Shown here piece after piece: positions 34,934 to 46,265 of a stretch of 64,000 nt of DNA. The translations under genes and the position numbers were made by a program. Each line of letters opens with the position of its first letter. Within the stretch, counting starts at the first letter, position 1. Below the pieces are notes generated by a model that had not been told where the DNA came from, made no database searches, and saw nothing but the letters and a program-made list of their open reading frames with translations. The stretch spans positions 10,760,777 to 10,824,776 of the forward strand of contig NW_024037076.1 in NCBI RefSeq assembly GCF_015706575.1, written 5' to 3'. The stretch is from Patiria miniata (lineage: Eukaryota > Echinodermata > Asteroidea > Valvatida > Asterinidae).

Positions 34934-35267
34934 CAGGGTGAGTATAAAAAGGAAAACCAAATGACAGGACCAATTATTTAATGAAGTTCTGTATGTAGCA
35001 CTTTCAGGGATGTATGTGTGAATTGTTTTCGTTTTGGTGAAGGAACACTTACCTTTTTTGTGATCCGTGGATAGAACTTTAAAACGGCGTTTGTGTTCCA
35101 AAATTCCGTAACTTGAAAAGTACACGAGTTGTTTGAATGATTCTTGTACTAAAAGAAAGTTTATTAACTGGGCTTTCATATCCTAGATTTTGAAAGTGCT
35201 ACATGCAGAACTTCATTACAAAAATGGTCCTGACATTTGGGTTTCCTTTTTGTTTTTACTCACCCTG
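34934..35267. mobile_element. Palindromic MITE with about 80-bp inverted repeats
   Basis: Left end CAGGGTGAGTATAAAAAGGA and right end, on the other strand, CAGGGTGAGTAAAAACAAAA. Pairing continues through CCAAATGWCAGGACCA, TAATGAAGTTCTG and ATGTAGCACTTTCA. TA flanks the right end; the left flank has lost it. It lies in LMO4 intron 1. Confidence 0.8.
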
Positions 35268-36360
35268 TACAAACACTATAATGACTAAGAATTATCATCT
35301 TGTCGTGATATAGTAAATAATGACACATTTAAACGTGGTTACGAATGGGATTAGCCTACTCTTGACAAAGTGCAGAATAATTTTCCCATTTTGAACTAAA
35401 TTTCTGGGAAAACTCCATTAACAACACACATATATCTTTCTCACAGATATAATTTCTCTATCTCCACTCTTGATCACTGTAAACTATATCAAAGCTATTG
35501 TGATGGTATCATGAAAAAAACGGGAAACGAAAATAAATAAAACTTTCGAATATTACGATGTAGTCTAATGCAGGATGAGTTGGATCGTGAACTGTGTTTT
35601 ATTTTGTAACACATTAAGCCATTCACAGACGTGTCTTCAAAGCCTGGCAACAATATTTAGACACCAACAATATTACAAACGTGCTCATAATGATATCGAT
35701 GCTTGAAACTGACCGAAATATACTTTTATCATTCAGAAATATTTCATGAATACAGTTTGAACAAGTGCTTTTCAATGTTATATTGGTGTTCAATTTACCC
35801 ATCAAAATGACATTATTAAATACATGAATTGCTACGGGGCCTTAAAGCGCAAGCATTTAACCTGATAGGATTTTAAAAAAAATTGAATTAATGAAATTTT
35901 CTGTACAAAAGTAAACATGGAATTCTTCGGAAGACTAAATGACAAAGTGCAGTGTTATGTCGCTGCAAGTTAAAAAAAACAAACGGAACTGATATGGTGA
36001 AATGTTGACTTAATGAACAAAATAAACAGCTCCAACACATTGCTCATAGATGAATTCTAACATCTGAGTGTAAAATGCACATTGCTTTACCAGAAACAAG
36101 TGCATTTTTCTTGTTAATAAAACATCCAGATTTCATCATCTCAAAGAAACGAGCTGAAATTGTAACTTCTAAAGTTTTGACCTTCTGCCAGACATGCTTA
36201 CTCAGTGACCCAATATGACAGTCATTCTGTTTTGGGGTTTTTTTTTTACACTTGACAAACTTCATGATGGAAAAATGCAGCTGGCGAATTGTATAAACTG
36301 TAACCAAACGAATAATTGTGAAAACGGTAAAGTTCAATAAACATTATATCAATACCCTGG
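35268..36360. other. Intron 1, nothing recognised
   Basis: AT-rich intronic DNA without supported features. A 97-codon minus frame at 36044-36337 has no family resemblance. Confidence 0.4.
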
Positions 36361-36417
36361 CACGTCATATTTTTATTTTAATGTTTATACACGTCATATT
36401 TTTATTTTAATGTTTAT
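36361..36417 (+). repeat. Tandem duplication, 29-bp unit
   Basis: CACGTCATATTTTTATTTTA plus ATGTTTATA occurs twice back to back and near-identically, about 300 bases downstream of the first-exon donor inside intron 1. Each unit begins with a CACGTCA bZIP/bHLH-type core. Confidence 0.85.
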
Positions 36418-36715
36418 GTTCGTTTGTTGGTCCGTCTATTGGATAGACTGACAGAATTGAAAGTCATTTTTGATTTATACTGGGTTGATCATAGCATTTT
36501 TCAATGGAAAATTTGATCGAGGTTGAAAAGAAATATCTATAAATGTGTACATTTGTAGATCCGTTGTGGATCGGGCTCGCGGCCAATGTGAATATCAAAA
36601 GACCCCGTCTGACATTCAACGAGGGATCATCCATCACCATTCATCACACTTGCACGGGCAAAACTAGATTTGAATGAACTGGAGCAGACTAAATAGAAAT
36701 CGTACGTGAACTTAC

Positions 36716-36755
36716 CCACATCGCAGCCTGCAACGGAGTCCATGGTTTGCGTCAT
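36716..36755 (-). CDS. LMO4: LMO4-like gene, first coding exon
   Basis: It encodes MTQTMDSVAGCDV plus one base. The donor GATGTGG|GTAAGTTC matches the consensus well. The phase is right: the single G joins TT of the LIM1 exon to make valine, giving ...CDVVQSEISKES. Two in-frame starts exist. The first ATG has G at -3. The second, four codons on, sits in ACCATGG, the ideal Kozak context. The frame is open further upstream to a Met at 36851, so start choice is inferred. N-termini of LMO proteins are short and poorly conserved, so the evidence is splice phase, position and orientation, not homology. Confidence 0.7.
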
Positions 36756-37679
36756 GTCGAATGCACTGCTAAATCCTGTACATGTGCATGAAACTTCTCC
36801 ACATGCGACTCCAAAATGGTTGACACAACAAGCACGGACTGATTTTCTCAAGTTTTACTTGTATGTTTAGTTCAATATCATAGCGGGCTTTCTGTCTGTT
36901 GATGCAGTGTTGTGTGTGTGACTATGGGTGTATGAATATGGAGTAAGGGTTTATGTATGTGGAGCAGAATGTACATGTACATGTACACGTAGGCCTATGC
37001 TGGTGGTGTTTTTGGCATTTATTGCCAACAAGTCACAGTATTTGCACTAACTGTTAATCGCAGTTCTCAACACCTGCATCATAATCCGCGTGTGTAGCAG
37101 AGAAAACCGTCTTGGATGCTGCTCCAAACGAACGCTAATGCTAGCCCAGGCCCGGCGGCATGCCTTGCTGTGCCTGCTCACTGTTTGGTCGGTGATCGTT
37201 GAATAATGTCCCCCTGATTTCCTTTGGGGTACATGGACTGGAGGCTCGGGGTAATGCAGTGGCTATGATTGGACTGCTTATTACTGGAATCGTGAAGCAC
37301 TTGTCCAGTCAGGCAACATTTACGGAGTCTCACTTGCAGTTAACGGTTGCAGCAGCGTGAGGATGTCTTGACATGTTGCAGTGAGGCATCCGGTATAGGT
37401 AGTCGGTGTACTCCCACGTACAGTACTTCGCAGTGTGCGGGTCACTCCAATCACTTACGTGTAGGCTGTCATAGGCCTGTACCTGTCGATGGGAAATATA
37501 AGCAGTTTGGTTTATGCGTAGTTCTCTTCAGCAATTACTTGGCTTCCAACGTAAAATTGCTACACAGACAGAGGCTGTAGGTGGGTATTACACCGCAGAC
37601 GATAGTGTAGCAACAATGTACTTGGAGTTGGAATGGTTCCACACCATGTACGTGTACAGTTCATGTGCATGTAACGGTA
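36756..37679 (-). promoter_or_regulatory. LMO4: Probable 5' UTR and upstream region of LMO4
   Basis: Sequence directly upstream of the first coding exon. Frames on both strands are short and cysteine-rich without family character. An AG (TTTAGCAG) lies 11 bases before the first ATG and could be an acceptor for a non-coding exon, but its pyrimidine tract is poor. A run of ATGTACATGTACATGTACAC lies near 36970. Confidence 0.35.
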
Positions 37680-37900
37680 CAGCCACGTACACATCCGTAT
37701 TGCCAGTACCTCCGCTTGTGCTCGCGACCTGACGAATGAATGACCGCGTATAGTACTGCAGCGCTGCCGCTGCTTGAAAACAAAACGCAGTGTGCACGAG
37801 GTGCGCGGTTCAGCCGGTTAATGATTACACACTGCAGTGGCGGGAAATGGGGGCACCGGGCCCCGGTTTGTGTGTACACACATCTATATAGTCAGCAGCG
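37680..37900 (-). promoter_or_regulatory. Possible LMO4 core promoter
   Basis: A patch of higher GC and CpG content has a TATA-like CTATATAG at 37884-37891 on the minus strand, about 1.1 kb upstream of the first coding exon. It includes GCGCGACGCTG just ahead and a CCGGGGCCCGG palindrome just after. Whether transcription starts here cannot be decided from sequence. Confidence 0.25.
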
Positions 37901-38229
37901 CGACGCTGAGTAATAATGAACTTGCCATTCAGCCCAAATCACATGCGGTTTAAGCAGGCAACAAAAGAGGGGCTTTCAACGAGAAATAAATGGCCGCATT
38001 TAATATGTCGTGTGTTATTATAGTTTTCGCACTCATTCGTACGAAATGGATGCGTCCATTCTCCGCTCAGGGTAAAAGGGTTTCTTGAAAGGGAGTATTT
38101 TTCTTTTGGCTCTTTCACAGGTGAGCGCATTGCGGCTAATGAGCTTATATTTTTGACGAGGTAAACATGTCTATGGTGCCGAGTCTTTTATATACTCTAT
38201 GCAGTGCTGAAAGGGATATTAATTACCTG
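37901..38229. other. Upstream flank, nothing recognised
   Basis: No coding or repeat feature that I can support. Confidence 0.4.
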
Positions 38230-38720
38230 TGGGTGTAATTAGATCCATTGATAATGGAGCACATGCATTAAGGGTTGGGATATGGTGAATGGCACAAACC
38301 AACGGATAATTAACGAGTGTAGATGCCGTCACACCAAGTCCTTCACCGCTCCAAAATAATCAATTACATGTCTCTCTTCAGTAATCACTCTTTCTTCTCT
38401 TTCCTTTCTTCCATTTCTTTTTCTTCCATTTTTTTTTCCTTCTGCCATTTACGAACCCAATTATTCGTTCGATTCTAATATCTTCGACCATTTAATGCCG
38501 GATGGGGAAACAGCTGCGCGCAACGGCATTCTTCCATCAATAAGGAAATGAAGGTACGTGATGGCGGCTGACAAGCTTTTGGCGTGGTGGACTGGCCGGA
38601 CACTAATGCAATTTCGCTGCTTAGATTGAAAAGCTCTCCTTACTCTAATGTCTCCCCTTGATAAGTGAAGGTCCAACAAGCAGGAGATTGCACCGGAGGC
38701 TTCCGGCATTTCAGTCGTTC
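38230..38720. promoter_or_regulatory. Candidate conserved upstream block
   Basis: TAATT cores at 38236-38340 (GTGTAATTAGATCC, GGATAATTAACG, AATCAATTACATG) and a compact stretch at 38457-38720 with CCAATTATTCG, CATTTAATGCCGG, CACTAATGCAATTTCG and CTTGATAAGTG. The TTCTTTCC-rich spacer between (38385-38450) is simple sequence. The proximity to the LIM gene makes an enhancer plausible; this is inference. Confidence 0.3.
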
Positions 38721-41700
38721 ATTTCCACCATCCCCAATATCAATCACGCAAAGTGGGGCTATACTTTTTTTTTTCCTTCTGTAAACACGTGACATCATTT
38801 TGATTTCAGTTCATCAGAGAGTATCCAGTCTCGAGTGGCTTGCCTCTCGTCTGGCGTTCGATGATGAATCTCTAAGCTAAATGTCAGAATATTAACCGAG
38901 TGGTTAAACAGCTCCGGTGCTCAGTCACAAGACACACACGACTTCAGATAATTAAACAAGTGTAGAGAAACCTAGGCATATTTTTCCCATCTCGATAACA
39001 TCGACCCTTCCATTTTTTTCAAATCGTGTACCTCATTTTAAACGGGCTCACCCCTAATGCTTTGTTGATTGTATTGTTGTTAACTGATCTGAATTTTCCT
39101 TAAAAACGGTGCCCCTTTTACCATTCTATTGATACAGAACAACTTATGCCAAGTCCAACTAATAGTTGTCCACAAAGAAAACATTCGTATCATCAAAGTA
39201 CCTTTGGGTAATCATTATGAGTGATTGAGCATGTGTTTCCGAAAATCACGAATTAATTGGGTTTTACCAGGAATAGTGTCATGGCGGCATGTTATAGCTC
39301 CATACTCTTTGGCTAGACAAGGCGTGGCTTGAGAAGAGAAGTCTATAGACAATTAAGGTCATGCCTATGTTTACCACACTTTTCATTTGCCCTATTGTTT
39401 TGCATGCGTTCCTAAATTACAAAGCCACTTTTCCCCCTGCACTATCCAGAATTATTAAAAGTGGTCTTCTTTTTGTAAATGTAAATAATCCACTCCTCAA
39501 CAAAGCAGTGCCTTGGCCTGACAATGTCTTTGTCGGTATAATCAAACAATGATAGCTTAGGGAGACATTTGTAGTAAATTGTTTTATATTTGGGAGACAC
39601 AGGTTAATAAGGATACATGTTATTGTCTCCCTAATACTTTACCATTTTTAGAACCAATTTATTGTCGCAAAATATTTTAATCGATTCAGTGGGTCGGGAA
39701 TAGTGTAATTAAAAAGTTTGAGGATTGTGAGTATTTCCAAATGGAGTTCGAAAGGTTTTTTGTGTGTTTTTCTGGATTTTTTTTGCATAAATCTACGGTT
39801 CTGTCTCTCCGAGATACCATTTTCGGCAAGATTGTATAATTAAATTTATATTGTTATTGGTTTTTGTTTTACTCTCGTATTTTTCTAAAGATTTCTCATC
39901 TTATTGTAATGAAAATTTTAGAGCATCATAAAGTTTAAAAAGCAGCAATACTCGGACTCTCTTGTCAACCATTTTAAGCGTGTAACTCTAGGAGCCTGTA
40001 ACCTTCATACCAGGATCTGCTTACGGGCTGAAATCGACGTGAAGAGTTGCTTAAAACTTTCAAAAACAATTAACCAGTCATAAAATTAATGCGTGAATGT
40101 CGTGTCATGTTTCATGTCCTTGGAGTCTGGACGGAGACCACTAGTCTTAACATCTCATCCCATCAAGACAATCTGCTCTATCAGCATTTACTGATTGGTT
40201 CCCAAACCTCCCAACCCCTGGTTCCCTTTTTCCCCTACATTAAGATTTGCTGGAAATTGACGGGGTTTGTCAGCGTGCTGCACAAGTGGTAAGTGATAAT
40301 TGGAGAGCAAGAGAGCCTGATGACACGTTAATGCACTTAGGCGGACAGCGTTTCGCCATTGGGCGCTGTCCCTTACTTTGTCTGAGTGACGCGCACACTT
40401 CACTTTTTTTTTCTTCAAGAACCACACTACTATAATAGACAATGAATTGGACTTTGCTTGAAACAAAGGCTTGATTTCTGATCTCAGTTATCAAAATTTG
40501 AACCCCGATTATTTTGAAATGGATGCGGCTAGAGAGGCCATAGCACACCAGCTCGATGTGATCTGCGCTTATTGCAAAGGTCGCTAAAATGGATATAAAT
40601 TCCAAGAGATTAATCTAAACAGGTTGGTCAAACCAAACTACTTAAATAATTCTGCAGCCCTGCGACTACTGTATGCAAACAGTCCCCTTCGGTTCTTGTA
40701 TAAATTGCAAAGCACCTGTCAGACTTGTATCGCCAATTAGAGAAGTGAAGTGACGCACATTAGTGTGTCCTGTTCCTAAAGTCGGGATCTGTATAAGTAT
40801 TCTCCTTGTTCTATAGTAGTTGGACATCAGGAGGCAAAGGCACTAAGCAACGTCTTGAAGCCATGACATGTCAAGAAAGATTCGGTGTAAGGGGAGCTAG
40901 CTTGTATATCTCATGACAAGACAGGGTCTTCTTATACTGGAATAATCTGAATATTAGACAGTCAATAAGGAAGATATTGAGCCGTGGGCTTTTTTCCCTC
41001 CTACTGATATTCATTCCGGAGTGGCTGGGACAGGCAGCACACATACATATACATGAGACGAACGTGCGCCTGCACTCTAAAACAAAGAAGTGCAGGCCTT
41101 CTAAAATCCGGAGAAGCTTCTTTTGGCCTGTCAGCTTCGGCCCGGGTTTATTCCCAGTGTCCTGTCTATCTGTGCATGGGGTTTTATGTCCAATTTGCTT
41201 GTTTCGTTATCCCCCGTCCCCTCGGGCTGAAAAGCTCGGGCAATCCGACCGGCTCAGCGGCCCGGTCGATCGTGAGAACCTCTTGTATTGTGTGTTCGCT
41301 TATGGCGGGTGATTCAGAGTTCAGACCACGCTCCAACGGTGTTTTGAAAAAAAGGTACAGGTCGTTATGTCCAGTAAATGTTGGTGCTTTATTTACCAAT
41401 TATGTTTTGTAGTTTCCCTGCACTCACACCTCAAAAAACCTTGTTACAGAAAAGTGCAAAAAACAGACATTTTTTTCCCCTTCTATATATACGAGGCAAG
41501 TATTCAGAAACGCATCCACTGCTGTCACCCGAGGCGACTCAGTGTTCGTACTAAATTTACCATACGAATACTATTATCATATCTGTCATTCTCCCGTTCC
41601 TCGATAAATTATACACGCTTGTCATATAAAACTATGTCAAGGGTTGGCGTGGACTGGCTGATTCGATGAGAAATGACCCAAAACACACAAGACACGCTTT

Positions 41701-42510
41701 AACGTTAAGAAGCAACACATTATTTATAGGAGAACTTTATGAAGTTAATATTTCATCGGGTGTTGGGTAGCTACGGGGGCCTGAAGTGCCCCCAATATCT
41801 ATTGCCCTAAATAACCAAGAAAAAGTATGTGTGTGTATAGAGACCCAACGAAAAAGCTTCCCATAATTATGTTCAGTTACCCCTTGTCACACTCCATTCA
41901 CCCACCCACTAAAGATATCTTGGCTTTATCCCTTTTTGATTTTGTTTGTCAAGTTTTGTTTGTCTATTTGGATGTTATCTTAATTGACCCATTCCCCTCT
42001 TTAATATTTTGTGGATACATAGTATTTCCGACGTATACCATTAATTGTTTCACCTTTCTGAAAAGAATACCTAATTTGAAATCAAGTCATGACACATATG
42101 CAAAGTATTTGAAAAGAAAAAAAAAACCGCTGGCAGACTTGAAATATGTTATAATACATGCACCATTCTTTCTTTAATCAATACGACAAATCATGTCTAA
42201 AGACAGAGTCAATGTCATTCAAAGTTTACGAAACTTACCAAAATGAAGAATTAACGGTTTGCCTGATACAAAATCCCAGAGGAGCAAATTCGTAATGACT
42301 GTATAGGCCTAATCGTATTTTACGGGGAAAAAAACATTTAATTTAACAATTCATTTAGGTTTAGTTGCGCACAACTGATGATCGCTCAAAATATATATTG
42401 TGAGAATTAGTACAGGTACTCTACCATATAGTTAAAACGTTTGGCGTGTATTTCCATAGCAGCTAGATTCCCAGTCAGTTTTCAAGAGCAATATGTACAT
42501 TGACGAAGTT
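38721..42510. other. Upstream flank, little recognised
   Basis: No gene. An exact 11-base inverted repeat, TTAGGGAGACA and TGTCTCCCTAA, frames 39557-39634. A GC-rich patch at 41100-41330 contains open frames in several phases but none with domain character; it could be regulatory. The 111-119-codon frames there are not supported. Confidence 0.4.
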
Positions 42511-42755
42511 GTTTCGCGAGTGTAATTATGTCACGACATATATCACGATCATTTATTCATTCATTACATTTCTTTACACAGGGTGTGCCCAAGTTAAAAA
42601 CTGGCTGCCTTCGAGGCCAAGAATTTATGACAAATTATAAAGTAAAGTTAAAGCAAAATCCAGAAGAAAAAGGGGATTGTTGGAACATCGTGAATCAAGC
42701 TGTTTCCTCAAGTGTAATTATGTCACGACATATATCACGATCAGTTATTTATTTG
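42511..42755 (+). repeat. Direct repeat pair, about 55 bp, 190 bp apart
   Basis: TGTTTC, then AGTGTAATTATGTCACGACA and TATATCACGATCA occur at 42512-42552 and 42702-42742. Each is followed by GTTATTT- or ATTTATT-type sequence. Between them lies ACACAGGGTGTGCCCAAG, which looks like one end of a CAGGGTG-type MITE. The arrangement could be a local duplication or long direct repeats around an insertion. Confidence 0.6.
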
Positions 42756-42794
42756 CAGCGAGGCCTACAAAAGTCCTTTTTGTTTAGTTTCAGC

Positions 42795-42942
42795 GGGTGC
42801 GTACCTATGTTCCCAATACCTATGCTCCCCAATACCTATGTTCCCCGAAATCTTTACCCTATAGGGCCCTAACCCAAACCCTAACCCTAATCCTAAGGAT
42901 TTCGGGGAACATCGGGGAACTGGGGAACATCGGGTAGACACC
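42795..42942 (-). mobile_element. Short DNA transposon carrying telomere-like repeats (copy 1)
   Basis: A 148-base palindromic element: TACCTATGTTCCCC-type motifs repeat at the left, GGGGAACATCGGG at the right, and CCCTAACC-type telomere-like units at the centre. It is flanked by a perfect 8-base target duplication, GTTTCAGC, at 42787-42794 and 42943-42950. The ends GGGTGCGTACC and GGGTAGACACC are imperfect inverses. The 8-base duplication with GG-starting ends is compatible with hAT or Merlin-type elements. No transposase. The second copy is at 50830-50979 in the other orientation. Confidence 0.8.
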
Positions 42943-42950
42943 GTTTCAGC

Positions 42951-43859
42951 TCGGGTTGGGACTTTCGAAATGGAGTTCTGAGAAAAGACGTCATGAGACT
43001 AGGACATTTCTCTTGACGGTATGTTGCGCATTCTGTTCTGACGATATGCCCATTTGAAGAGGTTCTTTGTTTAATTTATTGAAACTCATTGAAAGCTAAG
43101 TATGTGAGGGTTAGTATCGTGAGAAATATGCCCATACCTTTCTCAAACCTAACCACGTGCATGTAAAGGGGTGCACACACATGTACACATGTATACCAAA
43201 TTTTCACCACAGACGGCCATTGAAAGTTATAGAGCAAATTCAACCAAAAGTATAGGTATCAACACAAAACTGTTTACTAAGGCTACCTTATAAACATAGT
43301 ATACTATTTAACTTTATGATATCGATTATCAGTGTTAAAATCTTTGGCCGCATGCAGTCATTTTCAAGAAACCCCACACACATTCATTGACAAATATAAT
43401 GAATTTCTATATCATCGTTTTGAAAATCTTAAAGCCCCTTGATCTGTTTTGAAGCGCTATAAAAAGACGAATATAATTTCAATATTCACTTTTTTTAATG
43501 GGGACATACATTTTGTACACACATTTGCGACTTGCAGTATATCTTGCAGTATTTGTACTCTCGCCATACGTCACAATTATAAAAAAGAGTCCCACATAAA
43601 TCGAAGGTCACAAAAACATGTATTGTTCTGTTTTATCTACAATATGATCAAGCGTGACCGTAAAAATAACTATTGTAGAATAATTGATTCAGAACAATTG
43701 ATCGGTGTAAACACTGCGTAAATATTTGCGGCAGATGATGTGAGCATGCGAGTAATATACTCCCAGCATTTTAATATTGAGGATACATATCACCTCAGCA
43801 CCGCGGTGTGCAGTATAATAATTACTATACGTCTGGCTACTTGGTAAGGTGACTGCTAT
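42951..43859. other. Upstream flank, nothing recognised
   Basis: AT-rich DNA. The frames at 43449-43721 and 43689-43898 show no family signature. Confidence 0.4.
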
Positions 43860-44300
43860 TTGTATAGGTGCATGATTGATGAGATAGGCAAAGCCCAATT
43901 ACCTGCATCATCCGCAGCGAATTCAAGAGAACCTCCATTTATCCCGAGCCAATTCCGAAATCACACAAGTGTAATTAAAAGCACTGCAGCCCAAACAGGT
44001 CGGCTATATTATTGAGGGGGCCCGGGCCTCTACAAGCAGCTGTCCTCGCAGGAAATTAAAGCGCTGCTAAAGCAGCCAGACCAAAAGCAGTCAATATCCA
44101 AACCCCGCAATATATTGGCCAAGCTTCTTCCCGGATAAAAAATCATTTAATTACTCCACATTTTTACGGTGAGGACCCCCAACTTGATTAGAGTGGAATT
44201 GAACTCCGCGCGGGCTTTGATTGTGACGCACGGCCCTTATCTAGTTTGCTGGTGTAAGGGGATTTCTCTGCGATTAGTTTTCTAAGTCCGAGCCAGATCG
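43860..44300. promoter_or_regulatory. Strong candidate conserved regulatory block
   Basis: The longest regulatory-looking stretch in the window: about 440 bases of balanced composition, with no simple repeats and dense recognisable cores. Examples are CAAAGCCCAATTACCTGC, GTGTAATTAAAAGCACTG, GAAATTAAAGCGCTGC, CATTTAATTACTCCAC, CTTGATTAGAGTG, GGCTTTGATTGTGACG and GCGATTAG. TAATT/ATTA and TTTGAT/CAAAG (TCF-like) cores recur. No open frame of note. Conservation is unproven; the LIM gene 7 kb away is the only visible target. Confidence 0.4.
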
Positions 44301-45951
44301 TTGCTGCTTTCTCTACACAAACATTTGCAGACACGTAGCCTATAGTATGCACGGCATTTCTTTTTTTCTTTTCTTTTTTTTTACTTCGGGTTTCACTGAT
44401 ACAGTCGCAAGAGGATATAAAGCCATCGCGAAATTGGAAACACTTGGACCTTCTGGACTTTCACTGTGATTTCTATGTAAATTAAATGCTATTTATGAAT
44501 GGAGTATTCTGACGAGTTCTTCGGATTGTTCACAAACACCAAACAGTATTCGTTCAATTCAGCGATAACGCTTAAAAGCAAAACTTGTTCTCGTTTTTAT
44601 CCATTTGTACTGTGATCACCGGTTCCATCTTACTCCTAAAAAACACAATTTAAACACAACAACGTTTCAAATGAATCGTTTCAAATGAAGTCTGTTCAAA
44701 TGTCATGACAAAGCTATTGTCAACTTTGTTATTGTTATTACAACTGACCTTCGTAATGCTCCATTTTATGCAATAACTCAAGAAATTAAGCTCTCTGTGG
44801 ACTTCAATTACTTGTTCAAATCAGTATATAATTTTTCGTGTACATTTTCCTTCCTAATACAATAACGCTTAATGATTGTCGTCAAGGTTGAAAACTTCTT
44901 CTTTCATAGTTTCACGTTACGGTATAACAGAATTAAGGGCCGGTTTAACTTTGCGAAATAAAAATCAACCTCCGCAGCAGTGATTGAAAAGTATATATCA
45001 CAGGAGTTCGCGAAAGCACGAGCCCATCACAAGGATTCTTGTGTTGTTAGTTCTATGGTCGCCGTGTCTAATATAGCATGCTCGTCTCCCAGTTGGCAGT
45101 AATTATCATGATAATTTTCCGATGGATTTTGATTCAATTATACGCATTGCGTTTCTGTGTAAGACGAAACGTGTTCGACGTGGCGTTTTCGAATGGAAGT
45201 ATAAAAGGCTCGCATCATATCAAAAACTGAAGATAAACAAATAATTGTTGGTGCTGTTTTTTTTTATTAAGTGAGTCAGCCTGAGATCATGAAGGGACGT
45301 GGGTCAATTGTTTGTGGTGTTCTATAGGCAGGTGCTCGTTGAATATCTGATTGTTAGTTTAATATCAAAAGAAAGGAGAGAGCGTTGTTGGAAGACGGAC
45401 CTGACTACCAAGCACTGGCAGTGTTTCCATGTTTGCCGAGTTCATTACGCTCACTTCATTACCTCAGGCAGTTATTGCAGTGGGGAATGCGGCGTGAGAG
45501 TGAACGGGCCCCGCTCAAATAATACAAGATGGGTTCCCTCTTAACAGTACCTTGCTGCAAGAAAATTCACACAAAACACAATATACACGAGAGAATGCCC
45601 TTACAAACAAAATGTGAGAAAATCTTCGAATGCAATCTATCAATGGTTATCAAAAGATATAAAGGCGCCAATAAATTAATGTATCTTAACGTCTTACTAC
45701 AGCATTCAACCGCCCGGTCACATGAATGAACATTCTTTAACCATCAACAGATTTCGCTCAGGAAATCTTAAGTTAGTTGCCTTGATAAAATTAACAGAGG
45801 TTGTACACATACTCATGTCGCAACCTGGTGAAAGCTGCCTCCCTCCCACTTGCTCTGGGTCTAGGTCTTGACTCAAAGCAAACAGATATAAGCCACCCAC
45901 ACCAACGCAGACAGCTCGTTTGTGCTATACTCATTTAGGACCTGATCCTGT
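44301..45951. other. Upstream flank, nothing firm
   Basis: A pyrimidine run lies at 44359-44382. A moderately compact patch at 45060-45200 has ATTATCATGATAAT, an exact palindrome. No coding signal was supported. Confidence 0.4.
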
Positions 45952-46265
45952 CATTCTTTTGTAGTTTTGTTTGCACTTTAACTTTTTTCTCGACAGCTCC
46001 CATAAGGTTTGTACACGAATTCCCCAGAGGACCTGGGCCCAGGTCCTCGGGCCCATTGAAATCGCACACACCCCATTGTCCAATATCCTCAGTCTGTATG
46101 GATAACCAACCCACACGAGTGTATAAACACCTTGAATTGTGGACCCCTATTGTCCCTCTTTTGTTTGTACCCTAACTTTTTAGGAAGACCTCTCATATGT
46201 TTTCTACACGATCGTCAATATTGTGGACCTGCGGGCAATCGTGGACCATATTGTTCTCTGTTATT
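45952..46265 (+). repeat. Diverged tandem duplication
   Basis: Two units align loosely: CTTTTGTAGTTTTGTTTGCA, TTTAACTTTTT, CTCCCATAAGGTTTGTACACGA in the first, and CTCTTTTGTTTGTACCCTAA, CTTTTT, CTCTCATATGTTTTCTACACGA about 195 bases later in the second. The first unit also holds the palindrome GGACCTGGGCCCAGGTCC (46030-46047). Confidence 0.45.

Larger units (their letters stand above)
32656..36715 (-). other. LMO4: LMO4 intron 1 (about 4.1 kb)
   Basis: The donor is GTGG|GTAAG after the first coding exon and the acceptor is TTTTTGCAG before the LIM1 exon. The phases are complementary: the intron splits a valine codon as G|TT. It contains a dispersed repeat near its 3' end, two palindromic DNA elements and a small tandem duplication, all listed separately. 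Confidence 0.85.
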
